35,377 nt of DNA, taken from contig CATYZE010000024.1 of assembly GCA_958415525.1 (NCBI GenBank), forward strand, positions 1 to 35,377, in the 5' to 3' direction. Under the pieces are notes generated by a model. That model was given only the letters and a program-made list of their open reading frames with translations. It was not told the origin of the DNA and did no database searches. Positions 6,859 to 14,905 of this stretch are shown here, piece by piece. A program made the position numbers and the translations under genes. Position 1 is the stretch's first letter. Every line of letters begins with the position of its first letter. The stretch is from an uncultured Collinsella sp. (GTDB lineage: Bacteria > Actinomycetota > Coriobacteriia > Coriobacteriales > Coriobacteriaceae).

Positions 6859-7659
6859 GTGGGATTTCGCGACGTTAAGCGTTCTAAGAGCGCAAAAGAC
6901 ACGCGTATCATTGCAATCATCAATCAAAAAGGCGGCGTCGGTAAGTCAACGACGGCTGTAAACCTTGCAGCAGCACTGGGCGAGCAGGGTCGTAAGACAC
7001 TGATTGTCGATTTTGATCCGCAGGGAAACAGCACCAGTGGATTTGGAATTGAAAAAGAAGACCTTGATCACTGCATCTATGATGCATTGTTGAATGATGT
7101 GCCGGCAGAATCGCTTGTTCTTGATACAAATTGCAAAAAGGTATTCGTAATTCCAGCTACGATTCAGCTTGCAGGTGCAGAAATTGAGCTCGTAAGCGCA
7201 ATTGCTCGTGAAACCCGCCTCAAAGATTTGCTTGAGCCGATTCAGGACGAGTTCGATTTTATTTTCATTGACTGTCCTCCTTCGCTCGGCCTGCTTACTA
7301 TCAATGCCTTGACCGCAGCAGATAGCGTTTTGATTCCAATCCAGTGTGAGTATTACGCACTCGAGGGCGTTACGAAGCTGCTTGAGTCAATGAAGATGGT
7401 CAAATCACGTCTGAACAAGGGCTTAGACACCTATGGCGTACTTATGACAATGTATGACTCACGTACTTCTTTGTCGAATCAGGTTGTTGAGGAAGTTCAA
7501 TCGTACTTTGGTGATAAGGCGTTTAAGACGCTGATTCCTCGTACGGTTAAAATCTCTGAAGCTCCGTCTTTTGGAGAACCGGTAATTACCTATGCACCTC
7601 AAAACAAGGGTGCAAAAGCGTATATGAACCTTGCAAAAGAGGTGATCAAGCGTGCCTAG
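6859..7659 (+). CDS. parA: Chromosome-partitioning ATPase ParA (Soj)
   Basis: 266 aa. The deviant Walker A motif KGGVGKST is at residues 24-31, with IVDFDPQGNSTSGFG and the Walker B segment FIFIDCPPSLGLLT following, all standard for chromosomal ParA/Soj. The ATPase binds DNA non-specifically and works with ParB-parS to segregate origins. The first 14 residues are basic. The start is GTG at 6859, behind GGAGGG at 6850-6855. It overlaps parB by eight bases, so the two are translationally coupled. The upstream gap is occupied by three parS sites, so ParB could influence expression. Confidence 0.97.
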   Translation: MGFRDVKRSKSAKDTRIIAIINQKGGVGKSTTAVNLAAALGEQGRKTLIVDFDPQGNSTSGFGIEKEDLDHCIYDALLNDVPAESLVLDTNCKKVFVIPATIQLAGAEIELVSAIARETRLKDLLEPIQDEFDFIFIDCPPSLGLLTINALTAADSVLIPIQCEYYALEGVTKLLESMKMVKSRLNKGLDTYGVLMTMYDSRTSLSNQVVEEVQSYFGDKAFKTLIPRTVKISEAPSFGEPVITYAPQNKGAKAYMNLAKEVIKRA

Positions 7660-8545
7660 TGCAAAGAAACGTGGCGGATTGGGGCGTGGACTCAATGCTT
7701 TGGTCTCTGAGGCCGAGTATGAGACCGGTGGTTCGTCTGCATCTGCTTCAAATGCCGCATCTGAAACAAAACTACCTATTGAGGATATCGTTCCCAATCC
7801 TAATCAACCGCGAATTCACTTTAATGAAACTGAACTTCGCGAGTTGAGCGAGTCAATCCAAGAACATGGCGTTTTGCAGCCGCTCTTGGTTCGCAAGCAT
7901 GGAAACGGCTATGAGATCATCGCTGGTGAGCGTCGTTACCAGGCGTCAAAGCTTGCTGGTCTTGAGGAACTGCCTGTCATCATTAAAGATGTTAATGATG
8001 AAGAGATGCTGGCTCTTGCTCTTATCGAAAACCTTCAGCGTTCTGATCTGAATCCTGTCGAAGAGGCAAAGGGCTATCGACAGCTTATCGACGCAAGTGG
8101 CATGACACAGGAGGCATTGTCTAAGGCTGTCAGTAAATCGCGTTCAGCGATCACTAATTCCCTCCGCCTTCTAGACCTTCCTGATGTTGTTCAACAAATG
8201 ATTTTTGAAGGAAAACTTACTGCTGGCCATGCAAGGGCAATTTTGGCCGTTCCCTACGAAGATGCTCGAATTAGACTTGCTGAGAAGGTAGTTGCAGAAG
8301 GTCTTTCGGTGCGTGCGACAGAAAATCTTGCTCCATTGTTTTCTGCCGGAGAGACGCCGAAGACACCCAGACCCGCAACACCTCAGTCGTTTAAGAAGGC
8401 AGCTCGCGTTCTTCGTCAGGTATTCAATACCAACGTGCGAGTGAAGAGCTCCCGTGGTAAGAATAAGATTGAAATTGAGTTCAAAGACGAAGAAGAGCTC
8501 TCCCGTATCCTTGGCGAAATGATTCAATTTGGTCAGGAGGATTAA
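7652..8545 (+). CDS. parB: Chromosome-partitioning protein ParB (Spo0J), CTPase
   Basis: 297 aa. The N-terminus has KKRGGLGRGLNAL, the conserved ParA-interacting stretch. The ParB/Srx CTP-binding domain follows (VPNPNQPR; IIAGERRYQASKLAGL around residues 90-105; LIENLQRSDLNP), then an HTH domain (MTQEALSKAVSKSRSAITNSLRLL) and LTAGHARAIL. The C-terminal part is the dimerisation domain. ParB loads at parS and spreads as a CTP-dependent clamp. The start is GTG at 7652, overlapping the end of parA. The gene after it begins one base past the stop codon's end. Confidence 0.97.
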   Translation: MPSAKKRGGLGRGLNALVSEAEYETGGSSASASNAASETKLPIEDIVPNPNQPRIHFNETELRELSESIQEHGVLQPLLVRKHGNGYEIIAGERRYQASKLAGLEELPVIIKDVNDEEMLALALIENLQRSDLNPVEEAKGYRQLIDASGMTQEALSKAVSKSRSAITNSLRLLDLPDVVQQMIFEGKLTAGHARAILAVPYEDARIRLAEKVVAEGLSVRATENLAPLFSAGETPKTPRPATPQSFKKAARVLRQVFNTNVRVKSSRGKNKIEIEFKDEEELSRILGEMIQFGQED

Positions 8546-8546
8546 G

Positions 8547-8801
8547 ATGAAGAATAAGTTTCTCGCGGCCATTGCTTTGGCAACTACTATCGCCGCTGGT
8601 GCCTTTGCCGGATACAAGATCGCGACAGACGAGGAGTTGCGAGGTCGACTGCTTCGCGGAGCTCAGGATATTGTTGACACATCTAAGAAGAAAATGGATG
8701 TGATGACCGAAGATGTCGCAATGCGGACTGCTCAGGTAACTAAGAATCCAAAGATTAACCAAGATTGGGTTAATCATCAGTGGGAAAATGTTGGTCTTTA
8801 G
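8547..8801 (+). CDS. Small membrane-anchored protein of unknown function, in parAB operon
   Basis: 84 aa. The start ATG at 8547 follows a perfect AGGAGG (8535-8540) that lies within the end of parB. Residues about 4-24 form one hydrophobic segment rich in Ala (FLAAIALATTIAAGAFAGY). The remainder is charged and helical-looking (TDEELRGRLLRGAQDIVDTSKKKMDVMTED), resembling in layout, though not in a clear motif match, the YtxH type of single-pass proteins. Co-transcription with parA-parB is likely, since the gap is one base. A terminator follows at 8828. Its stop codon lies inside the second copy of the TTTAGGTACCTAAC repeat. Confidence 0.85.
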   Translation: MKNKFLAAIALATTIAAGAFAGYKIATDEELRGRLLRGAQDIVDTSKKKMDVMTEDVAMRTAQVTKNPKINQDWVNHQWENVGL

Positions 8802-8810
8802 GTACCTAAC
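8797..8810. repeat. 14-base repeat with 12-base perfect palindrome, copy 2
   Basis: TTTAGGTACCTAAC, identical to 5293-5306, overlapping the stop codon of the small membrane gene. The two copies bracket jag, rsmG, parA, parB and this gene. Confidence 0.6.
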
Positions 8811-8827
8811 AATTACTTGCCTTTTCT

Positions 8828-8870
8828 AAAGGGGTCCTTGTCTGGTTTATGAGACAAGGACCCTTTATTT
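8828..8870 (+). terminator. Rho-independent terminator after the parAB operon
   Basis: A 12-bp stem GGGTCCTTGTCT/AGACAAGGACCC (8832-8843 with 8852-8863), with an 8-base loop and TTTATTTT after it. Confidence 0.88.
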
Positions 8871-8923
8871 TGGCTCTAAAAATGTTCAATTAGTACTAGT
8901 GAATTAAGAACTTAGGATATAAA

Positions 8924-8961
8924 TGAAACAGCCTCGGTTGCATTATTGCAACCGAGGCTGT
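8924..8961 (-). terminator. Terminator of rlmN (minus strand)
   Basis: A perfect 15-bp stem ACAGCCTCGGTTGCA/TGCAACCGAGGCTGT (8928-8942 with 8947-8961) and TTAT loop. Read on the minus strand it is followed by TTTCATTTA, a modest T-rich tail. It sits 40 bases after the rlmN stop. Confidence 0.75.
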
Positions 8962-8965
8962 CCTA

Positions 8966-8981
8966 TGTTTCACATGAAACG
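8966..8981. promoter_or_regulatory. Degenerate parS-like site
   Basis: TGTTTCACATGAAACG matches parS at 14 of 16 positions. It lies between the rlmN terminator and the rlmN stop, 2.1 kb from the perfect parS cluster. The central CG step is lost, so ParB binding may be weak. Confidence 0.45.
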
Positions 8982-8999
8982 TTTTGGAGTGCGACTCCC

Positions 9000-10052
9000 C
9001 TATGCGTTCTTCTGAACTTTGAAGCGCTGTTTCAGCTGTCCGCAAGCGGCGTCAATATCGTTACCACGGGAGTTACGAATCGTGGTCTCGATGCCACGGG
9101 ACTCAAGACGACGCTGAAGATCCTCAACCTTATGAATCGGCGACGGCTTGAGCGGGCTGCCCTCGATGTCGTTAAGTTGAATCAGGTTAACGTGGCACAG
9201 CGTTCCCTCGCAGAAGTCGCAGAGTGCCTGCATCTCGGGATTCGTATCGTTGACGCCTTCGATCATGGCATACTCATAGGTCGGGCGGCGGCTAGTCTTC
9301 TCGGTGTAGAGCTGAAGCGCTTCGTGAAGGCGAAGCAGCGTGTACTTCTTAACACCGGGCATGAGCTTATTGCGCGTCGACTGGATGGCGGAATGCAGGG
9401 AAACGGCAAGCGTGAACTGCTCGGGGATATCGGCAAATTTGCGAATACCGGGAATAACGCCGCTGGTAGAGACGGTGAGGTGACGAGCGCCGATACCGAT
9501 GCCATCGGGGTCGTTGAGAATACGCAGGGCCTTGAGCACCTCGTCGTAGTTGGCAAACGGCTCGCCCTGGCCCATGAAGACAACGCTTGTGGCACGCTCG
9601 TCAAAGTCGTTGGATACATGAAGCACCTGGTCGACGATCTCTTGAGCGGTCAGAGAGCGCTTGAGGCCGTTGAGACCGGTAGCGCAAAAGGCGCAGCCCA
9701 TGCCGCAGCCTGCCTGGGTGGAAACGCAGACGGAAAGCTTGTTACGACGGGGCATGCCGACAGTCTCGACGGAAATGCCATCGTGGTACTCGAGCAGATA
9801 CTTGCGCGAGCCATCTTTGGAAACCTGCTTGGTGAGTTCAGTCGGCGTATCAAAGGCAAAAGCCTCTTTAAGCTGCTCACGGAAAGCCTTGGGAAGGTTG
9901 GTCATATCGTCAAAAGAACAAACGTTCTTCTCAAAGACCCATTCGATGAGCTGCTTCGCGCGGAAGGCGGGCTGGCCAAGTTCGGCCACGAGCTCGCGAA
10001 TATCGTTTTGGCTCAAGTCGCGAATGTCCTGAGATTTAGTCCTGGGATTCAT
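9000..10052 (-). CDS. rlmN: Dual-specificity 23S rRNA/tRNA (adenine-C2)-methyltransferase RlmN
   Basis: 350 aa radical-SAM enzyme that methylates C2 of A2503 in 23S rRNA and A37 in some tRNAs. The iron-sulfur ligands are C116, C120 and C123 (CGMGCAFC). C109 (SVCVSTQAG) and C337 (DAACGQL) align with the two mechanistic cysteines of E. coli RlmN. GQGEPFANYDEV and SLHSA are family motifs. An N-terminal helical accessory domain covers residues 1-95. The ATG at 10052 has AAAGG about five bases upstream. It is divergent from ddl, with an 85-base shared gap. Confidence 0.97.
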   Translation of the reverse strand: MNPRTKSQDIRDLSQNDIRELVAELGQPAFRAKQLIEWVFEKNVCSFDDMTNLPKAFREQLKEAFAFDTPTELTKQVSKDGSRKYLLEYHDGISVETVGMPRRNKLSVCVSTQAGCGMGCAFCATGLNGLKRSLTAQEIVDQVLHVSNDFDERATSVVFMGQGEPFANYDEVLKALRILNDPDGIGIGARHLTVSTSGVIPGIRKFADIPEQFTLAVSLHSAIQSTRNKLMPGVKKYTLLRLHEALQLYTEKTSRRPTYEYAMIEGVNDTNPEMQALCDFCEGTLCHVNLIQLNDIEGSPLKPSPIHKVEDLQRRLESRGIETTIRNSRGNDIDAACGQLKQRFKVQKNA

Positions 10053-10067
10053 GGAAGCCTTTCGATT

Positions 10068-10097
10068 TTGGGGAAACGTAGAGGGTATCGCTACAAT
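10068..10097 (+). promoter_or_regulatory. Possible promoter of ddl
   Basis: TACAAT at 10092-10097, with a weak -35 candidate TTGGGG 18 bases upstream (10068-10073), in the gap between divergent rlmN and ddl. The -10 is good and the -35 is poor. Confidence 0.4.
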
Positions 10098-10137
10098 ATG
10101 GTATCAGCTGCAGAAATTATAGAGGAGGAGTCTGCCC

Positions 10138-11103
10138 ATGCCGGGTAAAAGCCTAGAGAACATGCACGTAGCGGTCTTGGCGGGCGGTCATTCCGCTGAG
10201 CGCGAGATCTCGCTCAATTCGGGAAAGAACGTCGTGGCTGCCTTGAAGGAGGCCGGCTACACTTCGGTGGAGCTGCTCGACACGGCTGCCGATGATTTTA
10301 TGGTAACCATGGCGACCGGCGGCTTTGACGTGGCGTTTATCGCCATGCACGGTGCCGGCGGCGAGGATGGCGCCATGCAGGGCGCCATGGAGACCCTGGG
10401 TATCCCCTACACGGCCTCGGGCGTGCTTGCCAGCGCCTGCGGTGCCGACAAGGAGGTCTCTAAGCTCCTGTACGCCAAGGCGGGCATTCCCATTGCCCCC
10501 GGCCTCGCGCTCGAGGTGGGCGATGAAGTCGATATCGATCATATCGTCGACGTTTGTGGCGAGCGATGCTTTGTGAAGCCGGCCGTCAACGGTTCCAGCT
10601 ATGGAATTTCCCTGGTCCATGAGCCCTCCGAGCTGCCCGCGGCAATCGCCAAGGCGTTTGAGTACGGCGACAAAGTGCTGGTCGAGAAGTGCATCGAGGG
10701 TACCGAGATCACCGTCGGCGTATACGGTGAAGATGACGTGCGCGCTCTGCCGATTGTCGAGATTCGTAAGCCCGAGGACTGCGAGTTCTACGATCTGGAC
10801 GTGAAATATGTCGACCCTACGGACATCCATCGCATTCCGGCGCAGATTTCGCCCGAGAATTACGCTCGCGCTCAGGAGCTTGCCTGCGCCGCTCACAAGG
10901 CCCTCGGTTGCCTGGGTATCTCGCGCAGCGACTTTATTGTGAGTGAGGACGGCCCCGTTATCCTCGAGACCAATACCATTCCCGGCATGACCGATACGTC
11001 GCTGTATCCGGATGAGATCCGCCACACCGACGACATGACGTTCCCGCAGGTCTGTGACAGCCTGATCCGTATGGGCCTTCGTCGAGCGGGCATTGCATGC
11101 TAA
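10138..11103 (+). CDS. ddl: D-alanine-D-alanine ligase
   Basis: 321 aa ATP-grasp enzyme that joins two D-Ala for peptidoglycan precursors. Conserved elements: GGHSAEREISL (16-26), HGAGGEDGAMQG (71-82), VKPAVNGSSYGI, EKCIEGTEITVGV (183-195), SRSDFIV (262-268) and LETNTIPGMT (276-285). K223-Y224 correspond to the E. coli DdlB Lys215-Tyr216 pair, which fits D-Ala-D-Ala rather than depsipeptide synthesis. An AGGAGGAG lies at 10123-10130 before the ATG at 10138. The gene overlaps the following helicase gene by seven bases, so translational coupling is expected. Confidence 0.96.
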   Translation: MPGKSLENMHVAVLAGGHSAEREISLNSGKNVVAALKEAGYTSVELLDTAADDFMVTMATGGFDVAFIAMHGAGGEDGAMQGAMETLGIPYTASGVLASACGADKEVSKLLYAKAGIPIAPGLALEVGDEVDIDHIVDVCGERCFVKPAVNGSSYGISLVHEPSELPAAIAKAFEYGDKVLVEKCIEGTEITVGVYGEDDVRALPIVEIRKPEDCEFYDLDVKYVDPTDIHRIPAQISPENYARAQELACAAHKALGCLGISRSDFIVSEDGPVILETNTIPGMTDTSLYPDEIRHTDDMTFPQVCDSLIRMGLRRAGIAC

Positions 11104-13991
11104 TCGAGGACGCGGTTTCGTCAGGAACGCCGCAGTTTGTCATCGACTCCTATGCCACGCTTGCCGAACGCGCCAAAACGCAGTCCTTCGGCCTTATCGA
11201 GGAAGATGTGATTGTCCTCGATACCGAGACCACAGGTCTTTCGGTGCAGGACAACGAGCTGATCGAGATCTCGGCGGCCCGTCTTTCGGGCCGCGAGATC
11301 GTCGACCGCTTCGATACCTTCGTGCATCCCAAGCAGCTGATTCCCGCCGAGATTACCGAGCTCACGAGCATTACAAATGCCGATGTGGCAGATGCCCCGT
11401 CGGCCGTTGAGGCCGTCGCCGCTCTCGCCGATTTTGTCGGTGGTTGCCCGGTGATCGCACATAACGCCACGTTCGACCGCTCGTTTATCGAGTCGGTCAA
11501 AGGCGGCGTTAACGTGAGCGATATTTGGATCGATTCGCTGGCGCTGTCGCGCATCGCGCTTCCACGCCTGGCCTCGCACAAGCTGTCTTTTATGGCCGAT
11601 CTGTTTGGCTGTGACTCGGTATCACACCGTGCCAATGCCGACGTCGACGCCCTGTGTGGCGTATGGCGCGTGTTGCTCGTGGCGCTCACCGACTTGCCCC
11701 AGGGCCTCATGGCGCGCCTAGCCGACATGCATCCGGACGTGCCTTGGTCCTATCGTCCTATCTTCTCATTCTTGGCAGGGCAGAACCCTGGTTCTATCTT
11801 CTCTCTCAGCGCCGCTCGTGCTGACGTTCTCAAGGCCGATCGCGCCGACGATCGGGTGGACGCCGACGAACTGCCGGTACTCAAGATGCCGAGTCGTGAG
11901 GAGGTTGAGGCAGACTATGCGCCAGGTGGCCTGGTCAATCGCATGTATCCCACCTACGAGCCGCGTGATGAGCAGATCGCGATGGCGCTCGAGGTTCGCG
12001 ATGCGCTGGTCACGGGCACTCATCGTGTAATTGAGGCGGGCACTGGCGTCGGCAAATCGATGGCCTACCTGGTGCCTTTTGCCGAGGCAGCGCGCCGTAA
12101 CAACATCACGGTTGGTATTGCGACCAAATCGAACAATCTTGCCGACCAGCTCATGTACCATGAGCTGCCAAAACTTGCCGAGCAACTGCCCGACGGTCTG
12201 TCGTTTTGCGCACTGAAGGGCTATGACCACTATCCGTGCCTGCGCAAGCTCGAGCGCATGAGCCGCGGCCAGGTCGAGATTACCACCAAGCGCGATCCGG
12301 CGGACACGCTCACGGCGGTCGCGGTCATTATGGCGTACGTCTGCCAATCAGCCGATGGCGACCTCGACTCGCTCGGCATTCGGTGGCGCAGCGTCAACCG
12401 CCCCGACTTTACGACGGCCTCGCGCGAGTGTGCTCGTCGCCTCTGCCCGTTTTTCCCTGATAAATGTTTGGTCCACGGCGCTCGCCGTCGTGCGGCGCAT
12501 GCCGATGTGGTGGTCACCAACCATTCCCTGCTGTTCCGCAATGTCGCGGCCGAGGGCAGGATTTTACCTCCGATTCGTCATTGGGTAATCGACGAGGCCC
12601 ATTCCATCGAGCGCGAGGCGCGCCGCCAGTGGGCGCGCGTGGTGTCGGCGGACGAATCACGCGTTCTGTTTGAGCGCCTGGGTGGCTCGAGCACCGGCGC
12701 GCTAAGCCAGGTTTCCCGTGATTTGGCAACCTCCGAGGGCTCTACGCTCTATCTGGGCCTTACTGCCAAGGCGACGTCGACGGTTGCGCGCGCGAGCATG
12801 GCGATCGCCGACGTGTTCGATGGCGTTCGCGAGCTCGGCCGCCGTGCCCGTGGGGGTTATGACAATGCCAATCTATGGATTGGCCCCGAGCTGCGCGAAT
12901 CTGATGACTGGCATGATTTCTTACAGTCGGCCTACGCTGCCATCGACGCATTGGAACAAGCTGACAAGAGCGTCGACGCGCTGGTGCAAGCCGTCGCCGC
13001 CGACAAGCCAGAGGTTGTTGTCGACCTGGGTGATATCTCGCGCCGCCTGCACGAGCTGGCCGAGAACCTCAAACTCATCATTGATGGTACCGATGAACAC
13101 TACGTGTATTCGCTACAGGTCAATCGCAGACTGCGTGCCGGCGGAGAGTCAATGACCGCAGAGCGCATCGACATTGGCGAGGCCTTGGCAACCGAGTGGC
13201 TGCCCGAGGTTCACACGGCTATCTTTGCCTCGGCGACCATGACGGTGTCCAAAAGCTTTGAACACTTTAACCATGCGGTCGGCCTCGATCGCATTGGTGC
13301 TTCAACATCCTCATCGCTGCACTTGGACTCGAGCTACGACTTCGATTCGAACATGGCTGTAGTCGTTGCGGGCGATATCCCCGATCCGCGCGATCGTGAG
13401 AGCTATCTTACGGCGCTTGAGCGCGTGCTGGTCGACGCCCATCTTGCCATGGGCGGATCGGTGCTCACGTTGTTCACCAATCGGCGCGACATGGAAGACC
13501 TGTACGCCCGCGTTGAGCCCAAGATGGCCCGTGCGGGTCTGGAGCTCAACTGCCAGCAGCGCAACTCATCTCCTCGTCGCCTACGCGACCGGTTTATCAA
13601 CGAGCCAACCTCGTCGCTTTTTGCGCTTAAGGCCTTCTGGGAGGGGTTTGACGCCAGCGGCGAGACGCTGCGCTGCGTCATCATTCCCAAGCTGCCGTTC
13701 TCGAGCCCCACGGACCCGCTCTCGTGCGAGCGCAACCTGCGCGAAGACCGCGCTTGGGCGCGCTATTCGCTGCCCGAGGCAGTGCTCGAGGTAAAGCAGG
13801 CGGCCGGCCGCCTCATTCGCTCGTCGACTGATTGCGGCGTGCTGATTCTGGCCGACCCGCGCCTGGTGACGAAGGGCTACGGAAAGAAGTTCTTAACGTC
13901 GCTGCCCACGAGCTCCTACCAGCGCATCGAATCGGCGCAGATCGGTCACTATCTGCAACTGTGGCGCGCACGCCACGAGCGGCGGCGCTAA
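11097..13991 (+). CDS. dinG: DnaQ-type 3'-5' exonuclease fused to DinG/XPD-family helicase
   Basis: 964 aa. Residues about 38-190 form a DEDDh exonuclease: D42-x-E44 (LDTETTG), HNATFD at 122-127 and H177/D182 (HRANADVDA). A superfamily 2 helicase follows, with Walker A GTGVGKS at 315-321, DEAH at 499-502 and a final motif QAAGRLIRS. Between motif I and the DEAH box lie C381, C416, C445, C450 and C457. The spacing of the last three closely matches the 4Fe-4S cysteines of E. coli DinG, so an iron-sulfur cluster is likely. The protein probably processes branched or damaged DNA or R-loops. Translation overlaps ddl, and its stop overlaps the stop of the convergent WYL gene by four bases. Confidence 0.92.
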   Translation: MLIEDAVSSGTPQFVIDSYATLAERAKTQSFGLIEEDVIVLDTETTGLSVQDNELIEISAARLSGREIVDRFDTFVHPKQLIPAEITELTSITNADVADAPSAVEAVAALADFVGGCPVIAHNATFDRSFIESVKGGVNVSDIWIDSLALSRIALPRLASHKLSFMADLFGCDSVSHRANADVDALCGVWRVLLVALTDLPQGLMARLADMHPDVPWSYRPIFSFLAGQNPGSIFSLSAARADVLKADRADDRVDADELPVLKMPSREEVEADYAPGGLVNRMYPTYEPRDEQIAMALEVRDALVTGTHRVIEAGTGVGKSMAYLVPFAEAARRNNITVGIATKSNNLADQLMYHELPKLAEQLPDGLSFCALKGYDHYPCLRKLERMSRGQVEITTKRDPADTLTAVAVIMAYVCQSADGDLDSLGIRWRSVNRPDFTTASRECARRLCPFFPDKCLVHGARRRAAHADVVVTNHSLLFRNVAAEGRILPPIRHWVIDEAHSIEREARRQWARVVSADESRVLFERLGGSSTGALSQVSRDLATSEGSTLYLGLTAKATSTVARASMAIADVFDGVRELGRRARGGYDNANLWIGPELRESDDWHDFLQSAYAAIDALEQADKSVDALVQAVAADKPEVVVDLGDISRRLHELAENLKLIIDGTDEHYVYSLQVNRRLRAGGESMTAERIDIGEALATEWLPEVHTAIFASATMTVSKSFEHFNHAVGLDRIGASTSSSLHLDSSYDFDSNMAVVVAGDIPDPRDRESYLTALERVLVDAHLAMGGSVLTLFTNRRDMEDLYARVEPKMARAGLELNCQQRNSSPRRLRDRFINEPTSSLFALKAFWEGFDASGETLRCVIIPKLPFSSPTDPLSCERNLREDRAWARYSLPEAVLEVKQAAGRLIRSSTDCGVLILADPRLVTKGYGKKFLTSLPTSSYQRIESAQIGHYLQLWRARHERRR

Positions 13992-14905
13992 AGCGGACAG
14001 ACGAGGGTTTTTGCCATATCGCACAGACGCTTTGACAGGGTGGGGTCATCCAAGATGCGGATGGCTCCGCCCGCTGCGATTATCTGGCTCAGTAGCCAAC
14101 GCTCGGAGCCGTAATGCACGGTTACCGTTGCCATGTCTGCCCCGCTGCGCTCGATGAGGGTGATGCCGGCCCAGTCCAGATGCTCCGCCATATCGAATGG
14201 CATCAAGAGCTTTGCGCTACGCTGCGTCCGGGCAAGGGAATCGTGGAGGGATACAACGTCCGGTGCGTGAGGCACGACGGAGTCTTCCGTCAAGGTGAGT
14301 CCCTCGATTTTATCCATGCGATAGGTGCGCTGCTCATCGACTGCGATGTCCCAGGCAATCAGGTATGTTTGGTCGCCGTTTGCCGTAATGCGCAAGGGGT
14401 CGACCAGACGCTCGCGTGGCCGTGCATCGTCCATCGAGCGATACGAGATGAGGCAGCGAACGCCGTCCTGAATGGCGCAGCTCAGCTGCTGCCAGTGCGA
14501 CCCGTGGTTGACGGTGTCAAAGACGCGCTGGTTATAGCCGAGCTCTTCGGGTAGAAGAGCGTGTCGAATCCGAGCTGCCGTCTGCGGCTCGATCCCCAAC
14601 GATTCAAGTTCGTGGTTGAGCACAGCGCCCTCGGCGGCACTCAAGCGCAACGGTAGCACACGTCCGGCGTCACCGGTGAGGACCACACGCCCGCAGTGGC
14701 ATTCGCAGATGATGCGCGCACCCGATTCTCGGTCCGCGAGCGTCGAGACGATCTCGAGAATCTCGTCGAGCGACGCCCCCGTGATGTCAAAGCGACTGCA
14801 AATCTCGTTTCGAGTCATGCCGTTCTCGCCGGCGGCGTAGAGGGCCTCCATGATGTCGATGGCGCGCGAGAGCCTCTGCTCGCTGGTGAGTTTACGCACG
14901 GGCAT
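13988..14905 (-). CDS. WYL-domain transcriptional regulator (PafC-like position)
   Basis: 305 aa. An N-terminal helix-turn-helix region (residues about 5-60; EQRLSRAIDIMEALYAAGENGMTRNEICSRF) precedes a WYL domain near residues 140-220, with CLISYRS and RERLVDPLRI followed by TYLIAWDI and TYRMDKIEGL. A WCX-like C-terminal extension follows. WYL proteins bind nucleic acid or nucleotide ligands. In actinobacteria a tandem WYL pair, PafB-PafC, activates a LexA/RecA-independent DNA-damage response. This is the second gene of such a pair, overlapping the first by 14 bases. It is convergent with the DinG-like gene. Orthology to PafC is inferred from layout only. Confidence 0.87.
   Translation of the reverse strand: MPVRKLTSEQRLSRAIDIMEALYAAGENGMTRNEICSRFDITGASLDEILEIVSTLADRESGARIICECHCGRVVLTGDAGRVLPLRLSAAEGAVLNHELESLGIEPQTAARIRHALLPEELGYNQRVFDTVNHGSHWQQLSCAIQDGVRCLISYRSMDDARPRERLVDPLRITANGDQTYLIAWDIAVDEQRTYRMDKIEGLTLTEDSVVPHAPDVVSLHDSLARTQRSAKLLMPFDMAEHLDWAGITLIERSGADMATVTVHYGSERWLLSQIIAAGGAIRILDDPTLSKRLCDMAKTLVCPL

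Noticed and set aside
8946..10148. 400-codon plus-strand frame opposite rlmN
   Set aside because: rlmN is unambiguous on the minus strand; this is a composition-driven shadow.
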